From Nymphalis io (lineage: Eukaryota > Arthropoda > Insecta > Lepidoptera > Nymphalidae): a stretch of DNA of 64,000 nucleotides. The notes beneath the pieces were generated by a model that was not told the DNA's origin, made no database searches, and saw nothing but the letters and a program-made list of their open reading frames with translations. Positions within the stretch are counted from its first letter, which is position 1; every line of letters begins with the position of its first letter. A program made the translations under genes and the position numbers. Location: contig NC_065902.1 in assembly GCF_905147045.1 (NCBI RefSeq), positions 7,819,377 to 7,883,376 on the forward strand, given 5' to 3'. This document shows positions 46,137 to 58,703 of this stretch, in pieces.

Positions 46137-49100
46137 ATGCTTATAATAAAGCAACACATGCATTCTGATATAAATTAAGTTGGTTGGTAAAAGTAAGCGT
46201 AAAGCTGAGTATTAAGCTATAGCCAAAAGGAAATATTTTTATTATGATTATACAAACGGTGGTCATTTTATGACATGACACTGATGAATACGCACTTTAC
46301 AGACGTGTTTAACTCTTCACCTCGAGTACAGTCGTGTCGTTACTTTCTACTTTGTAATGGATGGGAAAATACTATACCATGAAACGCGTTTTGTTTAAAT
46401 TACCAAGATTTATCATCAAATCGAGGAATGTTAAGATGTAATATGTGCACTATTTGTATTATTTATATGGCGTAATCAAATATCATTTCAAAGAAATCAT
46501 ACATGAAATTTAGGGGTAAAAAATATATTATGAACAATGTCAAACTCTTTGACGTGTATAGAGAGTTGCATCTCGTAAATAACATGAAGGTAACGTACCG
46601 ACATAATCACTGATATATATTCAGCCAAGGTAACTGGAATCGCGGTGGCCATAGCAGCTCCGCAGCCGGCCGCGAAAAAACCCGACTGCACCCAATGCTG
46701 ACCAGTTATTTGTCAAAAATAAAAATTATACTCTGATTATTATTTCAAGCGGGAGAGACGCCCGGCATCCGCTGCTGGAGCGATACAGGCGATAAAGCGA
46801 CAATAAAATATATAAATAATTCATACCGGGAACGCGAGTATTGATTCGTAAGAACGTGTCTCAAATGTTTTATTGCTGATGGTATTAATAAATGGGGCAG
46901 ATGCGCGGCCCCGTTGTTCTTGCTGCCACGATTGCGTCCCGCTTGGCAGTTCAATTAATAAAAATCAAATAACTCATCTGTATGCATAAAACAAAATCGA
47001 ATAAGATTGCTTAAGGAATAAGCATTTTATTTACGAATATGCAGTGACTTTTAACAGAATTTAATAAATGAAGACGGTTGTTAATATCGTTCTTTTTTCA
47101 TTTAAATTATGTGTTGACATTATCGTAAAATATAAAAATAACAGAAATGTTTTATCAGCCTTGAAGCATTATAATATTTGATTTTTTTATTCTCATATAG
47201 TTAACTGTAATAAAATAAAAATATTTTAACTTTATAGGACTACCAGAATTATTACAAAAACAATGAAATTTATTTATATAAGTTACAATTTTATAAAAAT
47301 CTACTTTTTATACCGTGTTAAGATAACTAGTAAGTTCATCTGTACCCAATAAATAAAAATAATGATGAATGATCAGTAAAAAGTAGAACTTGTCGTAAGC
47401 ATTAATTTATTATGGATGCAGAGGAAAATAATAAAAGAATTGCGGCATTCAACATCAAGTACCTACGTACTACATACCAGTGAATTTCTTGTTGTGCATT
47501 AAAAAACACGTAAAATAAAACCAATGGCAACGAGTAAATCGTCCAATGAGAGGATGAAAGTGTGGTCTGTGTGGTGAACTACCGTTGTAGGCGGATCCAT
47601 TTGTTCGCCTCTCTAGGACATTTTATACACATGTCTTGTTAATGTACGTTATAATTGTATTTTTAAATCGGATTTTTTTTTATAACTTGCGTTCCTGTAT
47701 AAGTAGGTATGTCATTTAAATGTCAGAATGAAAAACCGAATCATGAATTAATTAAATTATTACCATTAGGCTAGAGAATTTGATTAAAGAAAAAAATATG
47801 TTTCGTTACAGTATTGTGATTCACTGGGTATAGGATTTATTTTTTAATTCAGTTTTTTATTTTAATGACCAGTATCCAATATAAATATGTAAAATAATTA
47901 TCGAGTGTACCGCTCTTAACCTGGCAGATATATAGAATTGAAGGTGTATGTAATTGTAAAGTACATGAAGTTAATTGTAAGTCTTTCTTTTTATCATATT
48001 AAAACGGTACTATTTTTTTTGCTCAATTTTTTTTTTCGAAAATTAAAATCATGACAGTTGGTGAAGAACAATAGGTATAGAAAAATAAAAAAGCCTTGCT
48101 TGTAACTAGCTGCTGCCCGCGACTTCGTCCTCGTGAAAGTCTGTTTGCTTATGATATATTTAGAAAAAAATTGTTAGGTTACTCTTTTTTCATCATCACA
48201 TTTGATAAATTTATTCAATTTACCGACACACGACTGTTATTGCTATATTGTATGTATAGATTAGAATGAGAAGGGGGTGCCTAATCCGTTTGATACCCGT
48301 ACCTAAGCTAATGAACATAATGTCTTTACAATTACTTTACGCTGATAATTGATCATATTAAACTATAACCATAATTTTTATACATCTGTTATATTCGGAC
48401 CGACTAGCTCTATCTTACCCGCATGACAGCTAAACTAGCTAGACTATAAATAGAGACTTAAGAAAATTAAACTTATTTACCTACCAATTTACGCAATTTA
48501 TATACGTATGAACATCCATCAAACGAACGATTATAAGTTAAGATGAAAGCCGCCGCGGCACGAAGATTTGCTCCACAAAATGTCAACAAGGCTTCTCGCC
48601 GACAAAGGCCCGCCTCGGCCGGGCATGCGCGGCCCGCAACGGTTATTTTAAAATAATCGGTTAATTGCGCACCCTTAACGAGTCTGTGGAAAATGATTGC
48701 CTCATTGCTTGCACTTTTTCCAACCATTTTGTATACTGTTGAAATTTTTAAATAAAAATGTGTTTAAATTGCAAGCAAAACAGAATTACTTTTATTCGGG
48801 GACATAAATAGCTGCTCAAGTACCTTCTGCACGTACAAAAATATATCTGGAGTATATAGATAAAAATACAATTTACGTCAAATAGGTATATAAAGTCACG
48901 AGATCAATTCAAATGTTTTAGAAAATTTTAATTTTATTTATCATAAAAGATATATATTTGATAAATCGGGACAGTTTTATCTTAATATTTAATGCTACCA
49001 CATCTTTTTCTTAAAAAATGTTGTTTATTATTAATGATTATTTCATGAAAAAAAACTATTAATTACGTCTTAAATATATATCTTAATCATGTATTATTGT

Positions 49101-50860
49101 TATTATTAGTATTTGTGTATATAATACATACTATTAACATATTAATCGTCATTGAATTAACTGACATAGACCTTACTCACACGCAGCCTTGAGGCGGACT
49201 GCAATATTATGAAAGATATCAAGGTGAGATCATAGAGAATTTATAGTATTTTTATAGTTTTGACATATTGCTAATAAATCAATATATTTCAACAAATTTA
49301 TTAATTAAGTGTATACGCATACCTATGGCGAGGTAAACAGTTTTTTTACATTCTTTTTCAATTATACAAAAGATCATTTAGCTCAGCGCCATCCACAATT
49401 ACAAATTTTAATAAAACTGAAGTTCTTACGAAAACGATATGAATATTCAATATTTTTTTATGCATTCTCGTTCCACAGCAATAAGCTCTCATTTGTCGAT
49501 AAATATTGAAATTTGCATACATTTTAAACCCGGACCACACACGGGGCGGCACGTTTGTGCTTCCTACGTAACTGTCGATGTTTTTACGGTTTACTGCTCA
49601 TCTGTGACGACACTCTGCTTCATCTCATAAAAATTAATTACAAGTAATTACGTGCAAAAATTATAATCAACTATTAGCGATACGGATCGCCTACTATTTT
49701 ACGTATTTTAAACTTACTTATATGGTTAAGTACCAGAAAGTTATAGATATCGATCGTTTTAAGAATATTTTGTAATTACTTTTAGTTGTAGACATTTTTG
49801 CTAAATAGTTTTGATATGCTATTTATGTATATCTAAATATTAAACACACTCTATTTTATAATCAAAGATATCCTCGTTAGTATGAGTGCAAACGCAGAAT
49901 TTCAAAAATAAAAGTTAATTTAGATAGTTGGTGATTTTTAAATGAAACGTAATACAAATTTAAATAATCTGTATCATAAACAAATTAATATCTGAGTCAT
50001 ATATTGCTGTCAGAGACATATTTTATTATACCTACTTTATTTCCCTAATAATAAAAACTGTAGGTAATGAATTTTCATAGGTGCATTAACCAACAAAAGT
50101 TATGAAGCGTTCAGCGGAACGCCATAAACACTAAACTTATCAGTACATAAACTCGTTGTGCTAATACATCCAGTAGCTATAGTGTGTAATGATTTTTTTT
50201 ATGAGCGTTCATAAAATGTATGTATCAAAGTCTTAACCTGGGCTATAACCAGCTCGAGCTCTGAGATAATTATCCGCAGTTTTAGATGTATTGATAAAGG
50301 TTAATTTGCCAGTAAAACGTGCTAAAAGCAAGGTGAAGCGCAAGACAAACGCGAGATAAAAAGTTTTATATATTAATTATGCAGATAAGTCATTAGTATC
50401 GTAAACGACCGGATTATATATGAAAGGGTACATTTTAAGTTGGTCATAAAGACACTGACAAAATGTCAACAAGTTTTCTCGCTTTCTGAAATTCTCATAT
50501 CCTAAATATTTAATAAATAATTAAAGTGTGTGTGCACCCCCGTGCCTCGGTAAACACGTCTTGAATCTGTTTATCTTGATTGAGCGAATAGAGAGTTTAC
50601 AGTAACCAGGATGATCAGAACGGCTAATATTTCATTTATTTATTAAATCAGCTGGTTGAAACTTTTTTTATTTTTCTTACAGATAAATGTTACAAGTGTG
50701 AGAACTCATCAAGAATTGCATAATTGCAAAATTATCGAGAGGTTCATTTATGTGATATGTTGAAATTACAGCTGCCTCGTTGTTCTAGTGCCTAGCTTTT
50801 ATGTACAAATCTCGAGTTAATAAAACTCATTATATTCTGTCAACAAATTCGCAGTAGCAG
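46137..50860. other. Gene desert, segment 18, with GC islets
   Basis: No exon supported. Repeat-free GC islets at about 46610-46960 and 48540-48720 are candidate regulatory DNA. Short RTE-like repeat piece at 48107-48145. Small frames in this stretch (for example 46497-46954, 48473-48727 and 49309-49630) show no family features. Confidence 0.35.
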
Positions 50861-50861
50861 C

Positions 50862-51000
50862 CTAAGTTAGGAAGTTGGTAGTGTAAAACTCTCAACTCGG
50901 AAAGTATAAACGGTAAGCCGTAAGCCGTTGTTCGTGCCCTTGATCGCTCTCCGGTTATATTTAATCTGCGTTCCATCGGATTATTAAAGTGAGAAAATAA
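50862..51000 (-). repeat. Piece of the unclassified dispersed element
   Basis: TTAGGAAGTTGGTAGTGTAA, the reverse of a block in the 20.5-kb copy, is followed by GCTCTCCGGTTATATTTAAT and TCCATCGGATTATTAAAGTG, which I recognise as parts of the same widespread lepidopteran repeat. Confidence 0.5.
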
Positions 51001-51820
51001 AGTACACATATATTTAATAATAATAATACTTTATTGTTCTTATTTGTTCTTATATATATTGTAGGTTTTGTTCTTTAAGTTTATCTATGCAGGTGTCTTT
51101 GCTGAAACTAAGCTAATTATTTCGCCTTGACCCTACGGCTAATTTAAGTAACTATTATGTACCATGCATACTCAAAATAAATTATTTCATTAAGTAGCTT
51201 TACTGAATTTAAAGGGCAGGTAAGAAGGAGTAGTTCTTGAAATTGTATAATATATATTATTTTTATTGTACTCAAACCTGGCTTTTGCCTGCAAAAACGT
51301 TGCATAGACCTTCATTTTAGAACATTTATAAAATAAACCCTTCTATTCAACAACAACAATTGACATATTGATTGAGAACATTGAATTTCGTGACGTCAAG
51401 ATTTCCTTCCTTTATGTGGTTTGAATGAATGAATTGAATGACAGTAGCTGCCTGCTTCGTGACCGTGGGAGGATTATGTATACGCTTTTTAACCGTGGGA
51501 AAGTAATAATGATCTAATAGTTGTCATTATCTGATCGTAACGGCGACACTTATCTCAAAGAGACCAAAACGTTTATTGAATTCAGAAATGAATTGAAGGA
51601 TTAAGACCAATCAAACAAAAAAATATTTTTATTAAAGTTATGTGCGTAGGTGCATATTCTATCTGGCCCGTTTGGAGTAAGAGAAGCAGCAGGTTTAATG
51701 CCTTTACGTGCCGTCTGAGACAAATGATTAATATAATTATGATGATGATGAATAACATTGACTTCTTAACATATCCTGGAGCCACTACAGTGAAACCTAA
51801 ATTATTGTTTTTTTATTAAT
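51001..51820. other. Gene desert, segment 19
   Basis: AT-rich. CCTTTACGTGCCGTCTGAG at about 51700 looks like part of a common lepidopteran repeat; a (TGATGA)n stretch follows. No gene. Confidence 0.35.
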
Positions 51821-51832
51821 TTCAGTCCAATT

Positions 51833-51896
51833 CAGAATTCGAACCCGGGAACTTGGATTCTGCAGCTGTATAAGCTAACTACTAGGCCTACGAGGG
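51833..51896 (-). repeat. tRNA-like SINE head
   Basis: In reverse: TAGTTAGCTTATACAGCTGC (A-box region) and GGGTTCGAATTCTG (B-box). It resembles the head at 52853-52912 in layout and lacks an evident complete cloverleaf. Confidence 0.4.
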
Positions 51897-52375
51897 AATT
51901 AATCTTCTTGATTAGGTGACAATGTGTTTCTACTTCGATACCTTTAATAAGCCTTATAGAGCTACAAAGACAAACGCTACTCCCACATACAATTTTATTT
52001 ACCATTAAGGAAATGATATCGTATTTTTTTCATATTATTCATTAAAAATACCTCCAATGAACGAAAATCAATCATTAGTGTGCCCTTATAATTGTCCTAT
52101 CATTAAATAAATTCTCCGTTATATACTGTAATACGTAGTACGTATATATATCATTGCGCTCACTCATCTTACTTAGGGGAAGGCAACGTTCACTCAAAGT
52201 TAATTTATTCTCGAAGTCATGAATGCAATCATAATTTAATGTAATAAGATGAGATTCGGAGTTTATCATATATCTTAATCGTAAATAACAAAGTTTCGAT
52301 ACCTCCTTATTATCTCATTATTTGCACAGTTCTGTATATTCTCGTGCTTAAAAGCAGACATGACTCAGTGAAAGA
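51897..52375. other. Gene desert, segment 20
   Basis: AT-rich, no gene recognised. Confidence 0.4.
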
Positions 52376-52636
52376 GCCGCGATGGCCCAGTGGTTTGAAC
52401 ATGTGAATCTTAACCGAAGATTGTCGTTTCAAATCCTGGCAATCACCACTAAATTTTTACGCGCTTAATTAGTGTTTATAATTAATCACGTCAGATCAAA
52501 GTACAGTAATACTAACCAACTAACAAAACTTTAATTATTGTTATTTAAATAGTCAGTGTTTGGAACAAATAAAAGCTTTTCATTTTATTTTATAATTAAT
52601 CACAGGGATGAAGGAAAACATTTTGAGTAAAATCGG
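52376..52636 (+). mobile_element. tRNA-derived SINE split by a 99-bp insertion
   Basis: The head GCCGCGATGGCCCAGTGGTT starts a copy of the 18.6-kb family. The SINE body is interrupted at 52490-52588 by sequence foreign to the family, flanked by the 15-bp direct repeat TTTATAATTAATCAC (52475-52489 and 52589-52603). After the repeat the SINE resumes with GGGATGAAGGAAAACAT. Confidence 0.7.
52490..52588. mobile_element. 99-bp unknown insertion with 15-bp target duplication
   Basis: Bounded by perfect 15-bp direct repeats. No terminal inverted repeats. It ends near AACAAATAAAAGCTTTTC, so it includes an AATAAA hexamer. A target duplication of this length fits retroposition better than cut-and-paste transposition. 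Confidence 0.6.
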
Positions 52637-52639
52637 CTA

Positions 52640-52740
52640 ATGCACAGGAGATGTTCACAAGTATGTGCGCAAACAACACAGAAGTACAAGTGCACACTTG
52701 AGGGAATACCTCAATCTCATAATCCGATTGGACGACAAAC
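52640..52740 (-). repeat. Piece of the unclassified dispersed element
   Basis: AGGAGATGTTCACAAGTATG, GAAGTACAAGTGCACACTTG and CTCATAATCCGATTGGACGA resemble the central part of the repeat also present at 20.5 and 50.9 kb. Confidence 0.45.
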
Positions 52741-52852
52741 ACACACACATAAGGAGTTAAGACGCAGAGCCAATATCTTTAAGTATAAGTGCTTACTTCT
52801 CTACTAACAAAAAAAAAAACAAAAACTTGTATCTGTACTTGTATCCCTACCC

Positions 52853-52912
52853 GGGAATGGAACCCAGGTCCTTACAATGTGGTGCTTTATAAGCTTACCA
52901 CTAAATCCACTT
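52853..52912 (-). repeat. tRNA-like SINE head
   Basis: In reverse: TTTAGTGGTAAGCTTATAAA (A-box) and GGGTTCCATTCCCGGG (B-box). Probably the head of another tRNA-derived SINE and not a functional tRNA. Confidence 0.45.
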
Positions 52913-55080
52913 AAAATACATTAATAAAAAATCATAAGACAAGTAAAAACCAACCTCTTACTTCAAAACTTATAGCGGTGATGTATTTTCACAAAGCTAT
53001 TGTATTTTGAAAGAGAAATGTCGGTGCCAAGCTCTATTAGCCTAGCGACGTTTATTTATATGTAAGGCAGTGTGAATACATAGTATATGAGTTGTATGTA
53101 TATATATACTTACACCTTAATTTTACTATTACTATAAATTAAAAAAGGTGCTACAGGCAAGGATAATTTTAGTTAGATTTAGATATAGATAGAGATTAGA
53201 TCCGCTATACTAAATTCAAGCCACGAGTCGATTAGCTTATGATATTGTCTACGCGGTTAAATTTAAAACGTCTATTAAAGTTCGTATCTGTGTCCAACGT
53301 AAAAACTGTTAAGAGCGACTTCGTAACTCAAAAACGATCGGGTACTGGGTCCCTGGCATAAATGACGTTGTCGCGTCATAATTACGAAGTCATGAATATG
53401 CATATTTGTAACTTGCCCATCGCTCGTAACAATAGATCATTGTTAGTTTTTAACCCTTAACCCTTTTTGCAATTGCGAACAAAAGAAATATCGATTTCTG
53501 TCAATAACATTTATGAATATTCAAACATAACAATTAGAATAATCAATATTTGCTTTTATCTCACATTTTTGTTTAGTCATATACCAATCATTATGTCGCA
53601 TCTTTCCCTATGGTTATGAGAAACTGATTTTAGAAGAGGGTTAAAGTGTATCAATAATTTTTAACACCTGGACTTATGATTGAGCGTATTAATAATTATT
53701 ATTTTTTCTCATCTGTTGCGTCATCAAAAAACCTATTTATATTATTCTTACGTAGGCACGATAGGGAGGATATTAAAGCTATTTTGAGTATAAAAATATA
53801 AAAACCCGTTTAAATATATGCATTTTTTGGCACTTATTTAAAATTTTATTCCCTTATTTAAAATCTTATTATTTAAATATTTGACTGCTTTCAATTTTAC
53901 AAAAAGCTACTTAGACAGTATAATTTTTTAATTATACTGTCTGATAGCCTTTTGTCGATTTCTTTCCATAGGCACAAATCACTTATAATTTAGATACTTA
54001 AAATATTATATAAATACAAAGTAAGTATAAGCAACTTATTTAAAGTCAAAAAAGACCGCCTACGCCTCTCGGCGCGCCAATACTCAAAATTACGAGTAAT
54101 TTCGTTAAGCACAGCTATAGCAAGGTGTTAAATAATTGGCGCTTATTTTTCGGAAATAAATTTTAATTTAATTTGATTTATATGAAGACATTTAAAATTA
54201 TATTCCGAAATATTTAAAATTTTTTACTAGTTACACAACTCGACCACAAGCTATAATGACAACTATGTCATTATTATTTAGTTTATTATTAATTTAACTA
54301 GGCGTAATATTATTTAATATGGTAATTTTTTTTAAATTGTTCGTAATGCTAATTTTAACAATGAAATATCTTAGCTTTTTTTTTAATACAAATGAACAAT
54401 ATTTCGTGCAAAAAAAATGTGCAACATTATTAATTGCTATTTAATGTAGGTACATACCTACCTATGTAATTATAATAGTGCTTAGAATGAATGTGGACTG
54501 TAGATTTACTTATGCTTTAGATGTATTAGCTTTATTATAATGTTATGGGTATAAAATTATAATTAAGTATAATTTAAATACATCATATTAGGTATATAGT
54601 TTTCCGCACAATCCACAAATATTTTCTTGTATTTTATTAAGATTTTATTTTATGATTTCGCTATTAACGCTGTTAAGTACCTATATAATGTGTATATCTT
54701 TAATTCTTCTACATATGGTCCGCATAAGTAAATGTGTTGATAGCGAAATTCTTGGTAGTTAAATAATAAAGTAAATAAATCGCCTCATAAACTGAAATAA
54801 ACAAATAAGTCATTTTTTTACACACTTTTTTTATTTTATTCCATACTAACGACAAATTTTATCAGAAACATCATCTATTTTTCGTTTCATATACCCTGAT
54901 AAAATAAACATTTTTTATATTAAAAATCTTTTGGATATTATTTATCAAATCTCTAATGAAAAATCCTGTAAATAGGAAGAGATTTACCTATCATTCATTG
55001 TAATTTAACAATAAACCAGTAGATATCGAAGCTGAAAATTTCGTCCTAATTTTATCGAAAAGATAACACGAAGATTTTAC
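52913..55080. other. Gene desert, segment 21
   Basis: Very AT-rich. A perfect hairpin (13-bp arms 53913-53925 and 53930-53942, loop TTTT) is the only structure seen. A small GC patch (CGCCTCTCGGCGCGCC) is at about 54064. Confidence 0.4.
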
Positions 55081-55328
55081 CTGTTGGTAAGGCTTTGTAC
55101 AGGTACCCACTTAGTAATTCTGCCGCTAAGCAGCAATACTTAGTATTGTTGCGTTCCTGTTTAAAGGGTTAGTGAGCCAGTGTAACTACAGGCACAATGG
55201 ACATAACATCTTACTTCCCAAGGTTGGTGGCGCATTGGCGATGTAAGGAATGGTTATTATTTCTTACCTTCAGACCACTTACCATCAGGTGGCCCATTTG
55301 CTCGTCTGCCTAGCTATAACATAATAAA
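55081..55328 (+). mobile_element. Diverged poly(A)-type SINE
   Basis: TGGTAAGGCTTTGTACAGGT to GCCCATTTGCTCGTCTGCCT, with deletions near the 5' end and a decayed tail (AACATAATAAA). Confidence 0.75.
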
Positions 55329-56625
55329 ACAACGCTTTTTATAGCTAGCCGACATGGCTGAGCCACTGTTCGGACCGAAAGATATTTCTAAAGATCATTG
55401 TTGTGAATCATTTTTTGAAGTCCTTGGAGAAACGAGTTGAAACATAGCCTCCCAGTAGGTTCACCATAAAAACATAAATCGCAACCATACTCAAACATTA
55501 ATTTGAAAATTAAGTTGTTTTAATATGCAATTTAGAAAGATATATATATAAAGCCAGAGTATATAGAAGAAGTACCTACATAAATCCCGAATCCAATTGA
55601 ATTTCTTCATCTAAAGGTTATATTTTGGTCATAAAATTACGTTAAAATTTTCCTATACAAAAGATTATACGATTTATCTTTCATGTGTCACGCTAGTCGG
55701 TGCTTCTTAAAGGCAGTACAAATCCCTCATGTGTGGGTACCCCTAGGTACCAAACGATCGATGTAATATGCGTTATACGTCGTTTAAACAGATACCAAAA
55801 AATGTTCAAAAGATAGCTGGGTTCAAGTAGAAGAACTATTAATGGAATCCAAAAAATCAGTGAATAATAAAAAAAAATGAAAGGTGGTGTTGGGTAGTCA
55901 CACACGTGTTACCAAGTAAAGAATAATACAGATTACTTGCGCGAAAAAAGCATTATTTGGCTATTACTAAAATTTTAATAGATAACACGTGTACTTGAGC
56001 GTACACGTGTTATCTTGTAATAGTTATAATAGATACCGCATGTTGAACATTTAATTTCGTTTCGAGTTGCAATTGGCGCGTGGAAGTGCAGTATGTTTGA
56101 ATACGGATTTCAAATCACATCTTGGTCGAGCAGTCGTCGTGGTGATGGTCTAAGTTCTTTATTAGATCAGTCAGTGCAGTGAGGCACTTTTTGAACAGAA
56201 ATTTTCGAACAGAAATGGTGATTAAAGTTCACTATTTTATGACAAATACTTTAAATTCACGTTCATCATAATAATTAAAAACGATGATTCTAGTGATACT
56301 GATTAAATATTTTATTAATGATAAATTCATTAGACTTTTGAAATATATTTAAATTTTTTGAATTCAGACTCCGCTATGAATACACCTTTCCCTGCAGTTG
56401 CACTTGATGACTCACTATTTTCTTGATGCTTATGGAATGTAATAATACTCTTCAATTACCGACACGTAAATTAAGACGTGATTAGAAGAATATTGTGCGA
56501 CAGCAACTATAGCAAACAATAGCAACTATATTTATATATACAAATGTAATTTTAAAAGCTAGTTATTTATTATTTGTATGCAAGAAAACAAATCAAATAA
56601 TAGAAAAAATAAATGTTTTAAAGGT
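55329..56625. other. Spacer before the housekeeping cluster
   Basis: AT-rich, no exon. A perfect hairpin with 14-bp arms (55981-55994 and 56001-56014) has a CACGTG in each arm. The open frame 55693-55905 is not supported. Confidence 0.4.
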
Positions 56626-56631
56626 TTTATT
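56626..56631 (-). terminator. Probable poly(A) signal of SRPRB
   Basis: AATAAA on the minus strand, about 160 nt after the stop codon. Confidence 0.5.
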
Positions 56632-56786
56632 AAAAAATACTTCATGCATAAATATATGTAAATGCAGAATTTAAACAATTTAGTCTTAAAATTACTCACG
56701 TCAAATACATGATAAGTCTTTAAGCATTATAGGAAAAAAATGAGAACATAGGAGAGAATGAGTACAAATATTTTGTTAAAAAATTT

Positions 56787-58703
56787 CTAAAGTTTAGAAA
56801 TCCAATCTTGGAAAGCTTTTATATCTGTAGGATTGTCGTCATCCCCAATGTTGGCAGAACATTCTATGATATCCACTTTACAGCTGAGGTGCGAAAATTC
56901 AAAATCTTTTCCTAATTTGCCAAGATATGTTGAGTTGCTTGATTGGGATGGATCAACAGACTGCAGCTGACTAGACTTAGTGATACGCACAAGGTTACTA
57001 GAACAAATAACATTACTTTCATTATCGCAACAAAAAATACATAAAAAAATTGTACATGACACTTATAAATATGTTATTAGTACTTATGAGTAGTTAATGC
57101 TTAATATTATAAACTAAAAAACAGTATTGTATGAATATTAAAGGTTATTATGAATCAAACAAAAGCAATGATTGAGATTACATTTGTCTTTAGTAAATGG
57201 ACAACATTAATACTCAATATAGTAATAAGAAAGTTATTGATTAATTCTCATTTTGTCGGACCGTATCATCTCTTGGCAGATGCTGATCATTGTTTTACAA
57301 TAAAGACTCATAGTGAATATTTAACTAACTTTGGATAATGTAATTCTTAACTAATCTTTTCATAATAACATAATTTTTATTCCCTTACATTTCTTTTTCA
57401 AGCAAGCTTTTGATGACTTGACTGCCCTTTGCCATCGGTTGGTCTTGTTTGTTGCACAGAATCAGCAATGGAGGACAGTTACTCTGTATGACAGGATCCA
57501 GTAATATTGTATATAAATATCTGAAAAAATTCAGTCAGTAATATAAATGATTTGCTTATTTTTTTTTAATAAAATTGAAATTGTATTTAAGTATCCCTAT
57601 TCAATAAATTTATATTCCTTGTCTATATTAACAATGTATTAGTAGTTCTCACTATTATGTGAGTGATATTTTCTTTTTTAATATTAATATAAAGTTCTTT
57701 TAAATTATACATAATTAGTATTTCATTAACTTACTATCTACACTTACTATCATCGCAATTTCCACTACTTATTAAAACTTTAGTATTATACATACAAAAA
57801 TAACTCTGTCTGTCTATTTGTTCTTATCATAACTAAGCTAATGAAACAATTGTATTGAAAGTCAACAAAAAAAACTATTATTTTTATAATTATTTGATCT
57901 GTACACTTCCTTACAATGTTATTGCTTATCTTGTCCTGTACGCAAAAATATTGCTCTCTTAGCGATTAGAGCACCCTTTTGTACATACCATTTAGACTTA
58001 GATTATGATATATGTGACAACAAAATTTAATGAGGATGAATTTATAAGGAACAGCTAGTAAGGCTTAGAAACTTACTCTGCTACATCTCTTATTTCCTTT
58101 TGAATAGTGACTGAGTCCACAACATACACAATAGCCTTAGCACTATTCTTGTATTGATCAAAGAATTTGTTCCTTAACCTCTCCTGACCAGGCAAATCTA
58201 TAATACGTAATGTTTTCTGCAAATATTAACCATTAAAACATTTACTTGCATGATTTTATCATAATTAATATATTAATCATCCTTACATTAGATGTTATGT
58301 AGTCCTCAATATTTTCTTTCATGGATGTGAATGTTTGTCTATATTGTGAGTATATCAACCTCACGAACAAAAGCGTCTTGCCAGCATCGGATAACCCAGT
58401 AAGTAGAACAGAACGCCGCAAATGTCGACGTCGCGAAAAACACCACCAAAATACTAAAAAATAATTAACAGAAACGTAATTGTCCATACAATTAATTAAT
58501 TTTACTTTATTTAATTCTTAATATACATATATTATGAATTAAATAAATTAAAATTAATGGAAGTAGTAAAATAGTTCATACTGAAAAAACTTACGGAAAG
58601 TGAATAAAAGCACGATCAAACTTAATAAGGTTATGTACCGAGGATCGTTCAACACCGGTTCAGTGTGAATTTTCTCTTTTATTACTTCAGATTCAGTCTC
58701 CAT
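56787..58703 (-). CDS. SRPRB: Signal recognition particle receptor subunit beta
   Basis: Five exons on the minus strand: 58703-58595, 58453-58287, 58216-58077, 57520-57389 and 56997-56787. All introns are GT-AG and the frame is continuous for 252 residues. SRPRB is the membrane-anchored GTPase that holds SRP receptor alpha at the ER translocon. The single N-terminal membrane segment is at residues about 24-42 (ITLLSLIVLLFTFLFWW). The GTPase boxes follow: P-loop GLSDAGKT (56-63), DLPG (99-102), NKQD (162-165) and CSA (229-231). The typical C-terminal LGKLGKDFEFSHL block precedes the last box. Length matches the family (about 245-270). It is divergent from PNPO with 2 kb between start codons. 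No lesion was found; the gene looks functional. Confidence 0.95.
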
